A stretch of 36,200 nt of DNA from positions 7,075 through 43,274 of the forward strand of contig NZ_RQTJ01000022.1 of NCBI RefSeq assembly GCF_003858535.1, given 5' to 3'. Origin of the DNA: Paenimyroides viscosum (lineage in GTDB: Bacteria > Bacteroidota > Bacteroidia > Flavobacteriales > Flavobacteriaceae). Shown here piece by piece: positions 7,408 to 14,765 of the stretch. The notes under the pieces were generated by a model. It was given only the letters and a program-made list of their open reading frames with translations, was not told the DNA's origin and did not search any database. The first letter of the stretch is position 1, and each line of letters begins with the position of its first letter. The position numbers were made by a program, and so were the translations under genes.

Positions 7408-8696
7408 TGGGCGTTTTATCTTTAATTATAAAAAGAGAATTTATTTCTAAAGTTCGAAATAAATCATTTATCGTGATGACATTCGTTAGTCCGATTATTT
7501 TTGTAGCAGTTGCAGCCTTAATTGGCTATTTAAGTTCCATGAAAACAGAAGTAAAACATATTGGTATTCACGATGAAACCGGAATGTTTGTTAGCGAATT
7601 TAAAAACAGCGAAAGTTATAAATACCACGATGTTTCTAAAATAGATCCTAAACTTTTAAAAGACAGCGTTTCGCAGGCAAATTACGAAGGCGTGTTGTTT
7701 ATTCCAAAGAAAGATAATTTAGAAGACTACGAAAAAGCAATAGAATATGTATCAGAAGATAGCCCGAGTTTAGGGTTTATCGCTAGTACAGAATCTAAAT
7801 TATCAGAAAAATTACTTCGTAAAAACTTAAGCAGTCAAGGTGTTGATACCGTTTTGTTAGATCAATCTAAAATCGATGTTACAATGCATCTTACAAAAGC
7901 ATCGGGCGAAGAAACCGTTAAAGGCTTAAATGAAATGAAGGTTGCTATTGGATCTGTTTTCGGTTATTTAATTATGATGTTCATTATTATTTACGGAAAC
8001 ATGGTTATGCGAAGTGTTATCGAAGAAAAAACAAGTCGAATAATAGAAATTATCATTTCTTCCATAAAACCAATCCAATTAATGATGGGGAAAATCATCG
8101 GAACCACTTTAGCCGGTATTTTACAATTTGTAATTTGGGCAATTGTTGGCGGTATTTTACTTGTTATTGCCAATTTTGTTTTTGGACTAAATACATCAAC
8201 ACCTACTACAGAAATGGCTGTTGAGGCATCCAAATTAGCTGATTTTCAACTGTATTTTGCCGAATTTTTAAAACTGCCATTAGCAAGCATGTTAATCTAT
8301 TTCCTGATTTATTTCATTGGCGGATACTTTTTATACAGCTCATTATACGCAGCAATTGGTGCAGCAGTTGATAACGAAACCGATACGCAACAGTTTATGT
8401 TTCCTGTAATTATGCCGTTAATGTTAGGGGTTTACATAGGTTTTTTCACAGTAATGAACGAACCACACGGAACCGTAGCAACTATTTTCTCCATGATTCC
8501 GTTTACATCGCCCATTGTAATGTTAATGCGCATTCCGTTTGGTGTACCGTTTTACGAAATTGCACTTTCAATTGCACTTTTATTTGCTACCTTTATAGCT
8601 ATTGTTTGGGTAGCGTCAAAAATTTACCGCGTAGGTATTTTAATGTACGGCAAAAAACCAACTTGGAAAGAACTTATAAAATGGCTTAAATATTAA
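7407..8696 (+). CDS. ABC-2 type permease (NatB-like)
   Basis: A 429-residue inner-membrane permease. One N-terminal TM helix (FIVMTFVSPIIFVAVAALIG, about residues 22-41), then a large extracytoplasmic domain (to about residue 175), then five or more TM helices including FGYLIMMFIIIYGNMVM, the coupling-region sequence VIEEKTSRIIEIIISSIKP, and GGYFLYSSLYAAIGAAVDNETDTQQFMFP, typical of ABC-2/NatB exporters. Works as a dimer with the preceding ATPase to export an unknown substrate. Overlaps the ATPase gene by one base and is followed after two bases by the response regulator gene. Confidence 0.9.
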   Translation: MGVLSLIIKREFISKVRNKSFIVMTFVSPIIFVAVAALIGYLSSMKTEVKHIGIHDETGMFVSEFKNSESYKYHDVSKIDPKLLKDSVSQANYEGVLFIPKKDNLEDYEKAIEYVSEDSPSLGFIASTESKLSEKLLRKNLSSQGVDTVLLDQSKIDVTMHLTKASGEETVKGLNEMKVAIGSVFGYLIMMFIIIYGNMVMRSVIEEKTSRIIEIIISSIKPIQLMMGKIIGTTLAGILQFVIWAIVGGILLVIANFVFGLNTSTPTTEMAVEASKLADFQLYFAEFLKLPLASMLIYFLIYFIGGYFLYSSLYAAIGAAVDNETDTQQFMFPVIMPLMLGVYIGFFTVMNEPHGTVATIFSMIPFTSPIVMLMRIPFGVPFYEIALSIALLFATFIAIVWVASKIYRVGILMYGKKPTWKELIKWLKY

Positions 8697-8698
8697 GT

Positions 8699-9862
8699 AT
8701 GGCTAAAATTTTAATTATAGAAGACGAAGCTTCAATCCGCAGAGTATTATCAAAAATATTGGCAGAAGAAAACGATCAGTATGTAGTTTTTGAAGCTGCC
8801 GATGGAGAAGAAGGTTTAGAAAAAATAAAAAGCGATGATTTCGATTTAGTTATTTGTGATATAAAAATGCCAAAAAAAGACGGTGAAGAAGTATTACAAG
8901 AAGCTAAAAAAATAAAGCCAGAAATTCCGTTTCTAATGATTTCGGGTCATGGCGATTTAGAAACTGCTGTTAATACCATGCGTTTAGGAGCTTTTGATTA
9001 TATTTCAAAACCACCAGATTTAAACCGATTGTTAACAACCGTTCGCAATGCGTTAGATAATAAATTGTTGGTTGTAGAAAACAAACGTTTAAAGAAAAAG
9101 GTAAGTAAAAACTACCAAATGATTGGCGAAAGTGAACCTATTCAGCAAATAAAAGACATGGTTGATAAGGTTGCCGAAACCGATGCGCGCGTTTTAATTA
9201 CCGGACCAAATGGAACAGGTAAAGAATTGGTTGCACATAATCTGCACGAAAAAAGTAACCGTGCCCAATTTCCGTTGATCGAAGTAAACTGTGCAGCAAT
9301 TCCGTCAGAACTAATCGAAAGCGAATTGTTTGGTCACGTAAAAGGTGCTTTTACATCAGCTGTTAAAGATCGCGCTGGAAAGTTTGAAGCTGCCGATAAA
9401 GGAACAATCTTTTTAGATGAAATTGGCGATATGAGCTTGGCTGCACAGGCAAAAGTTTTGCGGGCGTTGCAAGAAAGCATGATTACAAGGGTAGGAGCCG
9501 ATAAGGATATTAAAGTTGATGTTCGTGTAATTGCGGCTACCAATAAAGATCTGCGTAAAGAAATTGAAGAAGGCAGGTTCCGGGAAGATTTATACCATCG
9601 TTTGGCTGTAATTTTAATAAAAGTTCCAGCATTGAACGATCGCAGAGATGATATTCCGTTATTGATTGAACATTTCACAAAGAAAATTGCCGACGAAAAT
9701 GGCAGTGCACAAAAAGCATTTTCTGCCGATGCGATAAACCTTTTAAAAGAATACGATTGGACAGGAAATATTCGTGAATTACGAAATGTAGTAGAACGCC
9801 TGATAATTTTAGGCGGAAAAGAAATTTCAAAATCCGACGTAGAACTTTTTGCATCAAAATAA
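8699..9862 (+). CDS. NtrC-type sigma-54 activator response regulator without DNA-binding domain
   Basis: 387 residues. Receiver domain 1-120 with acidic pocket IIEDE (residues 6-10), phospho-acceptor Asp54 in VICDIKMP, Ser82/Gly and Lys104 in YISKPP. AAA+ domain about 137-370: Walker A GPNGTGKE (169-176), loop-1 motif GAFTSA (216-221) where the canonical form is GAFTGA, Walker B GTIFLDEIGDM (235-245), arginine-finger region GRFREDLYHRL (292-302), sensor II WTGNIRELRN. The protein ends 17 or so residues later at VELFASK, so the usual C-terminal Fis-type helix-turn-helix is absent. The stop is genuine with no frame-shifted HTH after it, because the next gene starts 5 bases on. Such proteins (compare FlgR of Helicobacter) act without specific DNA binding. 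No histidine kinase is nearby. Confidence 0.92.
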   Translation: MAKILIIEDEASIRRVLSKILAEENDQYVVFEAADGEEGLEKIKSDDFDLVICDIKMPKKDGEEVLQEAKKIKPEIPFLMISGHGDLETAVNTMRLGAFDYISKPPDLNRLLTTVRNALDNKLLVVENKRLKKKVSKNYQMIGESEPIQQIKDMVDKVAETDARVLITGPNGTGKELVAHNLHEKSNRAQFPLIEVNCAAIPSELIESELFGHVKGAFTSAVKDRAGKFEAADKGTIFLDEIGDMSLAAQAKVLRALQESMITRVGADKDIKVDVRVIAATNKDLRKEIEEGRFREDLYHRLAVILIKVPALNDRRDDIPLLIEHFTKKIADENGSAQKAFSADAINLLKEYDWTGNIRELRNVVERLIILGGKEISKSDVELFASK

Positions 9863-9867
9863 AAAAA

Positions 9868-10491
9868 ATGAATTTAAAGAAGATAAATCCAAATTTACAA
9901 CAAACCTTAATTGAAAACGGTTTAACAGAGGCTCCAAATGTTATTAAAGAAGCTTTTGGAACTATTAAATCAGGGAATGATGTGGTTCTTGTAATTGAAG
10001 ATAAAAAAGAACAAAAAGAAGCTATTGCAATTTCTGTTATTCAACGTTTAGAAAAAGCTTTTATGCTGTCACCTCGTGCATTGGTTATTGTAGAAGATAA
10101 ACCAGAAGCGCTATTAATGAATGATGTTTTTAAACAATTGGCTAAATATACTGATTTGCGTATTTTTATGACGCATGACAAAACTGATTTAGATGAAGAT
10201 AAAAATCAAATTTCTTTGGGGATTGATGTGTTAATTGGTACACCAGAGCGTTTAAGTTTTATGTTTGGAAATGCAGGGTTTGATGTTAACCAATTACAAA
10301 TGTTGGTAATTAATGATACTGATGAACTGTTGCGTTTACGTCATGATACGCGTTTACACCGTTTGTCTGAAAGCATAGGCAAAACACAGCGATTGTATGT
10401 TGTACAACAAGAAACGGAACGGTTAGAAATCTTTGTAGATAAAACCATGTTAGACAGTTATTGGTTTTCTGATAATGAAGATGAAGAATAA
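9868..10491 (+). CDS. DEAD-box-like RecA1 half-protein with degenerate catalytic motifs
   Basis: A 207-residue protein whose order of segments matches the first RecA domain of a DEAD-box RNA helicase, but with no second (helicase C) domain. The Walker A position reads VIEDKKEQKE (about 42-51) with no GxGKT; motif Ia-like RALVIVEDKPEALL; motif Ib-like VLIGTPERL (121-129) is well kept; motif II reads NDTD (149-152) instead of DEAD; the SAT motif is replaced by YVVQQ. ATP binding and hydrolysis by the normal mechanism therefore look impossible. Acidic C-terminus SDNEDEE. Last gene of the ABC/response-regulator operon, 5 bases after its neighbour, and convergent with rny. Database records may call it a helicase; I infer a binding or scaffold role, unknown partner. 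Confidence 0.8.
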   Translation: MNLKKINPNLQQTLIENGLTEAPNVIKEAFGTIKSGNDVVLVIEDKKEQKEAIAISVIQRLEKAFMLSPRALVIVEDKPEALLMNDVFKQLAKYTDLRIFMTHDKTDLDEDKNQISLGIDVLIGTPERLSFMFGNAGFDVNQLQMLVINDTDELLRLRHDTRLHRLSESIGKTQRLYVVQQETERLEIFVDKTMLDSYWFSDNEDEE

Positions 10492-10521
10492 AAAAACAGA
10501 GCTTTAAGCTCTGTTTTTTTT
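10491..10521. terminator. bidirectional terminator between the pseudo-DEAD gene and rny
   Basis: Stem ACAGAGCT/AGCTCTGT (10496-10503 and 10507-10514) extended by an A-run (10491-10496) and T-run (10514-10521). It starts at the last base of the plus-strand stop codon and lies 19 bases beyond the rny stop. Confidence 0.9.
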
Positions 10522-10539
10522 ATGAATTACTTCCGTATA

Positions 10540-12105
10540 TTATTTCGCTATATTAACAGCTCTTGTTTCTCTGATTACGGTAATCTTAACCTGACCTGGA
10601 TACGTCATTTCGGTTTGAATTTTTTGAGAAATCTGGAACGATAAGTTAGATGCTAATTCATCTGAAACTTTTTCGCAATCTACAATAACACGCAATTCTC
10701 TACCAGCTTGGATAGCGTAAGCATTCTTAACGCCTCCAAAACCATGAGCAATATCCTCTAAATCTTTTAAACGCTGAATATACGAATCTAAAACTTGTCT
10801 ACGTGCGCCTGGTCGCGCTCCTGAAATAGCATCACAAACCTGAATAATTGGTGATATCAAAGAATTCATTTCAATTTCATCGTGGTGTGCACCAATAGCG
10901 TTACAAACTTCTGGTTTTTCCCCATGCTTTTCTGCCAATTGCATACCTAATAAAGCGTGTGGTAAATCACTTTCTGTGTCAGGAACTTTACCTATATCGT
11001 GTAATAAACCGGCACGTTTTGCTAATTTTACGTTTAATCCCAATTCTGCGGCCATTATACCACAAAGTCTAGCAACTTCACGTGAATGATGTAATAGGTT
11101 TTGTCCGTAAGACGAACGGTATTTCATACGACCTACCATTTTAATTAGTTCAGGGTGTAAACCGTGAATACCTAAATCAATTACGGTACGTTTACCAGTT
11201 TCAACAATTTCCTCGTCGATTTGTTTTGCAGTTTTTGCAACAACTTCTTCAATTCTTGCAGGGTGAATACGTCCGTCTGTTACTAATCGGTGTAAAGATA
11301 AACGGGCAATTTCACGTCGAACTGGATCAAAGCATGAAAGAATAATAGCTTCAGGAGTATCATCTACAATAATTTCAACACCAGTTGCAGCTTCCAAAGC
11401 ACGAATATTACGACCTTCACGACCAATAATACGTCCTTTAACATCATCTGATTCAATGTTAAAAACAGATACACAATTTTCAATTGCTTCTTCTGTTCCT
11501 ACACGTTGAATGGTATTGATAATAATTTTACGAGCTTCTTGCTGTGCTGTCATCTTAGCCTCTTCAACAGTGTCCTGTATGTAAGACATTGCTTGTGTTT
11601 TAGCTTCTGCTTTCAAGTTTTCAACTAATTGAAGTCTAGCTTCGTCTGCAGTTAAACCAGCAATTTGCTCTAATTTTTCAAGCTGTACGCGATGTAATTT
11701 ATCAGTCTCTTCCTGTTTACGTTCTAAAGATTCTAGTTTAATTTCGTAATCTTTAATACTTTTTTCGCTTTCTTCGGCAGCTTTTTTCGCACGATTTAAC
11801 TCGTTAGATATTTGAGATTCTTTATCGCGTGTTCTTTTTTCAGTTTCAGCTATTTTTTTATCTCTTGATAAAATAATTTGTTCATGCTCTGCTTTTAATT
11901 CAATGAATTTTTCTTTAGCCTGAAGTATTTTATCTTTTTTAATAGTTTCACCTTCTGCACGGGCATCTTTTAAGATTACTTTTGCTTCGTTTTTTGCGTT
12001 TTTTAAGATAGACGATGCGTTGTTTTTTTCAAGGTATTTTGCTATTGCAAAACCAACACCGGCACCTACTATCATTGCGCAAATAATAAATATTGCTGTT
12101 TCCAT
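10540..12105 (-). CDS. rny: Ribonuclease Y
   Basis: A 521-residue membrane-anchored endoribonuclease, normal length for RNase Y. One N-terminal TM helix ([18 protein letters not shown], about residues 5-22), a long Lys/Glu-rich coiled coil (about 25-200), a KH RNA-binding domain with [19 protein letters not shown] (about 225-243), and an HD phosphohydrolase domain with [14 protein letters not shown], then [10 protein letters not shown] (the metal-binding His-Asp) near residue 365 and a further conserved stretch AIGAHHDE. It starts decay of mRNAs by internal cleavage at the inner membrane. Gene order zapB-like, zapA, 6S RNA, rny, all on the minus strand. Confidence 0.97.
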   Translation of the reverse strand: METAIFIICAMIVGAGVGFAIAKYLEKNNASSILKNAKNEAKVILKDARAEGETIKKDKILQAKEKFIELKAEHEQIILSRDKKIAETEKRTRDKESQISNELNRAKKAAEESEKSIKDYEIKLESLERKQEETDKLHRVQLEKLEQIAGLTADEARLQLVENLKAEAKTQAMSYIQDTVEEAKMTAQQEARKIIINTIQRVGTEEAIENCVSVFNIESDDVKGRIIGREGRNIRALEAATGVEIIVDDTPEAIILSCFDPVRREIARLSLHRLVTDGRIHPARIEEVVAKTAKQIDEEIVETGKRTVIDLGIHGLHPELIKMVGRMKYRSSYGQNLLHHSREVARLCGIMAAELGLNVKLAKRAGLLHDIGKVPDTESDLPHALLGMQLAEKHGEKPEVCNAIGAHHDEIEMNSLISPIIQVCDAISGARPGARRQVLDSYIQRLKDLEDIAHGFGGVKNAYAIQAGRELRVIVDCEKVSDELASNLSFQISQKIQTEMTYPGQVKITVIRETRAVNIAK

Positions 12106-12123
12106 TTGTGTGTAAATAGTTAA

Positions 12124-12290
12124 TAAAAAAAGCTCACATTAGAAGAGTTGCATAAACTCTAGGAAAACAAGTTTTGAGTTATCTTGCCGTTCAAGGATCC
12201 ATTCAAAGATGGCTTGCTTTAGTGGCAATGATTCACCCATTTTAATTTGTTAGTGTTGAGTTTATCAAACAGTAGCTAATGTGAGCAGTA
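12124..12290 (-). ncRNA. ssrS: 6S RNA (ssrS-type regulator of RNA polymerase)
   Basis: The 216-base gap between zapA and rny holds a long rod-like fold. Terminal helix GCTCACATTAG (12132-12142) with CTAATGTGAGC (12276-12286), 11 bp perfect; second helix ATAAACTC (12152-12159) with GAGTTTAT (12258-12265), 8 bp perfect; a large AT-rich central bubble; inner helix ATCTTGCC (12181-12188) with GGCAATGAT (12224-12232, one bulged A); apical hairpin CCAT/ATGG (12199-12202, 12209-12212). On the minus strand the terminal helix is followed directly by a run of seven T (12131-12125), a terminator. Closed ends around a central bubble is the 6S design, and ssrS directly downstream of zapA is the known E. 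coli order. Strand follows from the T-run and neighbours. A TAAGATTG at 12304-12297 is a one-mismatch -7 candidate. Exact 5' end is inferred. Confidence 0.85.
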
Positions 12291-12321
12291 TTGTATCAAT
12301 CTTACTAAATAAATAAGACTG

Positions 12322-12624
12322 TTATTTTATATGATATTTTAATAAAATAGTATCTAAACCGTTATTAAATTCAATTAGTTTTTCTTTAGAATTGTCTAAA
12401 CCTTCTTCGTTTTGTATTCTATTTTGTTCAACTTGCGATGCAAACTGTAAAGCACAAAAAGCTAAAACATCTTGTTTGTCGCGCATTTCAAAATTTTCTT
12501 CGAGTTGCAGTGTCATTGCTTCTATTTTTTTTATGGCAGCACGTATACCTTCTTCTTGATCCGGATTAACGGTTAAAGGGTACACCCTGTCTGCAATAGA
12601 AACTTTTATCTTTAATTTTTCCAT
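12322..12624 (-). CDS. zapA: Cell division protein ZapA
   Basis: A 100-residue ZapA-family protein, starting MEKLKIKVSIADRVYPLTVN and continuing into a helical region (AIKKIEAMTLQLEENFEMRD, then VLAFCALQFASQVEQN). ZapA binds FtsZ and promotes Z-ring bundling. I chose the ATG at 12624; a TTG six bases earlier (12630), abutting the upstream stop, would add only MF and is not needed. The gene follows the coiled-coil gene with no real gap, so the two are an operon, and the 6S RNA and rny follow it, the same zapA-ssrS neighbourhood as in Proteobacteria. Confidence 0.9.
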   Translation of the reverse strand: MEKLKIKVSIADRVYPLTVNPDQEEGIRAAIKKIEAMTLQLEENFEMRDKQDVLAFCALQFASQVEQNRIQNEEGLDNSKEKLIEFNNGLDTILLKYHIK

Positions 12625-12630
12625 AAACAA

Positions 12631-12927
12631 TTAATCTATTTTTGTTAATTGTGATATGCAATGATCTATCTCTCGAACTAATGAATTTATCTTTAGTTTT
12701 GTTTCTTTTTTAAAATCTTCACTGCCCAATAATCCATTTGCAATTTTTAAATTATCATATTGTTTTTGTAATTCAATATGTTTTTCTTGCAAAATCGTCT
12801 GCTGTGTTTGGTGTTGTAGAAGTTCACTTTTTAACTGTTCGTTCTCTTTTACAACTTTTTCTAAATGCTGTATTAATTTATTTAACTTCGTTTCAATCGA
12901 TAAAGTGATATCACTAAGTTTTTCCAT
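12631..12927 (-). CDS. small coiled-coil protein, ZapB-like
   Basis: A 98-residue, almost entirely helical protein: heptad-like Leu/Ile spacing through KLNKLIQHLEKVVKENEQL and LQEKHIELQKQYDNLKIANG, then a short GLLGSEDF break and a second helix. No signal peptide or TM helix. The coding sequence ends immediately before zapA, so it probably works with ZapA at the division ring, in the way ZapB does, but similarity to ZapB is only of coiled-coil type. A perfect -7 box TAAATTTG lies 24 bases upstream of its ATG. Confidence 0.75.
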   Translation of the reverse strand: MEKLSDITLSIETKLNKLIQHLEKVVKENEQLKSELLQHQTQQTILQEKHIELQKQYDNLKIANGLLGSEDFKKETKLKINSLVREIDHCISQLTKID

Positions 12928-12950
12928 TATACAACATTTAAATAATTATA

Positions 12951-12958
12951 CAAATTTA
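12951..12958 (-). promoter_or_regulatory. -7 promoter box for the zapB-like/zapA operon
   Basis: Minus-strand TAAATTTG, a perfect TAnnTTTG box; a T-rich tract lies upstream but no clean -33 TTG at standard distance. Confidence 0.5.
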
Positions 12959-13084
12959 CTATTCTTTCATCGAAAATAAAAAAAAAAAATGAAATAAGCA
13001 CGCTTTATTTATTTTAATTTAGTTAAACATTTCTATAAATGTATTTATTTTTTTGTTATCTTATTCGTAATTAAAATTTTAAGT

Positions 13085-14755
13085 ATGGGTTACAGATTAA
13101 TTTGTTTGTTGTTGATTGGTACAAATTGTTTTGCACAGCAGGAAAATATTCCAGAGCTCGATGTTCCTATTAAAATTCCATTGTTGGTTGCGGGTAGTTT
13201 TGGCGAATTGCGTCCAAATCATTTTCATGCGGGTGTAGATTTTAGTGCTAATTATAAAATTGGCGATCCTGTTTATGCTCCTGCCGACGGCATTGTGAAC
13301 CGTTTAAAAGTAAGCAGTTTTGGTTACGGGAAAGCACTGTATATTAAACACACCAATGGATATACCACTGTTTACGGACATTTAAGTGCTTATAATGATA
13401 AAATTGATGATTACGTGAACCAGAAGCATTACGAAAATAAAAAGTTTGAAATGGAATTATTTCCGCTAGCAAATGAACTTCCTGTGAAAAAAGGCGATAT
13501 TATTGGATACATTGGCAATACCGGCGGATCTGGTGGACCACATTTGCATTATGAAATTCGCGATACACAAACAGAACATATTTTAAACCCCATTGCAGTT
13601 TCATTAAAAGATAAAATTACCGACACCGAGCAAGCCATTATTAACGGTGTTTATGTGTATCCGTTAACAAATGAAACAATAATTAACAACGGAAATTCGT
13701 TTTTTGAAGTGGCTTTAAACAAGGTGAATAATACGTATAATAGTGAAACTATTCAGGCAAAAGGGTCAATTGGTTTAGGGATTAACACGCACGATACGCA
13801 AAATGGCAGCCGTGGTAAAAACGGAATCTATAAAATTGTTACTTATTTGAATGGATCGAAGTATTTTGAAGTTGTTTTCGATGAATTTTCCTTCGATGAA
13901 TCTAAATACCTTAATCAGTATATCGATTATAAGTATTATCAAATATCAGGAAACAGAATTCAAAAATTATTTATTATTAACGATTTGCCTTTAAGTTTAA
14001 TCAAAATAAAAAAGAATAACGGACAAATAAAGTTGGAGGATAACGCAGATTTTAATTTTAAAATCGAAGTTTTTGATGCGCATGATAATAAGCAAACCAT
14101 AAATATTCCTATAAAATATCATGATTATCAACCAATAGAAAAATCAAAACCAACAGGTAAATACATTGATTATTTGAAAGATTATGCATTTGAAGATAAA
14201 AATGTTTCGGTTGAATGGGATGCGCGCACTTTTTTTGAAGATGTTCATTTAAACATAGATTTTTCAGATAATATCCTTGTTTTACATAAAGATGAATATC
14301 CGGTTCAGAAAAATATCAACATAAAAATGATTATTCCAGATGATTATCCAAACAAAGACAAAACCTTTATAGGAAAAACCGATGGAAAAAAGATTAAGTT
14401 TTTTGATACCTGGAAACGCGATAACGATTTCAGAATTCGTACAAAAGAACTCGGTACATATAAATTAGTACAAGATACAGAAGATCCAATTGTTCGTTTT
14501 ACAAGCAGTCTAAGTGAATTTACAGTAGACGATGTTTTGGTTTTTGAAATTGAAGACAAGCTTTCGGGGATTGATACCTACAACGGATATTTAAATAACG
14601 AATGGATTTTATTTGATTATGATTACAAAACAAAGAAATTAATTCATAAATTAAGCGATAAAAAATTTACAGCCGGCACCAATACTTTACGATTAGAAGT
14701 TACTGACCGTGTTGGAAATAATACTACATTTGAACAAACGATAGTTGTTAACTAA
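13085..14755 (+). CDS. secreted M23-family metallopeptidase (LytM-like) with C-terminal beta-rich domains
   Basis: 556 residues. Signal peptide about 1-18 (ending NCFAQ). LytM/M23 domain about 40-165: zinc ligands His48 and Asp52 in HAGVDF, YGHL with His99, and PHLHYEIR with His153/His155; all catalytic residues are present, so it should be an active peptidoglycan endopeptidase in the periplasm. The remaining 390 residues have no motif I recognise; they are beta-rich with Ig-like features, including FEIEDKLSGIDTYNGYLN near residue 490 and a final LRLEVTDRVGN strand. Ten bases separate it from the TonB-dependent receptor gene, so they are likely co-transcribed. No consensus promoter was found before the ATG. 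Confidence 0.9.
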   Translation: MGYRLICLLLIGTNCFAQQENIPELDVPIKIPLLVAGSFGELRPNHFHAGVDFSANYKIGDPVYAPADGIVNRLKVSSFGYGKALYIKHTNGYTTVYGHLSAYNDKIDDYVNQKHYENKKFEMELFPLANELPVKKGDIIGYIGNTGGSGGPHLHYEIRDTQTEHILNPIAVSLKDKITDTEQAIINGVYVYPLTNETIINNGNSFFEVALNKVNNTYNSETIQAKGSIGLGINTHDTQNGSRGKNGIYKIVTYLNGSKYFEVVFDEFSFDESKYLNQYIDYKYYQISGNRIQKLFIINDLPLSLIKIKKNNGQIKLEDNADFNFKIEVFDAHDNKQTINIPIKYHDYQPIEKSKPTGKYIDYLKDYAFEDKNVSVEWDARTFFEDVHLNIDFSDNILVLHKDEYPVQKNINIKMIIPDDYPNKDKTFIGKTDGKKIKFFDTWKRDNDFRIRTKELGTYKLVQDTEDPIVRFTSSLSEFTVDDVLVFEIEDKLSGIDTYNGYLNNEWILFDYDYKTKKLIHKLSDKKFTAGTNTLRLEVTDRVGNNTTFEQTIVVN

Positions 14756-14765
14756 ATAAAATATT

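Noticed and set aside
9868..10491. Truncated helicase pseudogene
   Set aside because: The frame is intact, operon-linked and followed directly by a clean terminator; the motif loss is spread through the domain rather than caused by one truncation.
12106..12321. Riboswitch or leader of rny
   Set aside because: The structure ends with a T-run 19 bases before the rny start and has a closed rod with central bubble, which fits a free 6S RNA better than a ligand-binding leader.
12625..12630. TTG start for zapA
   Set aside because: The ATG at 12624 gives the usual ZapA beginning; the TTG adds only two residues.
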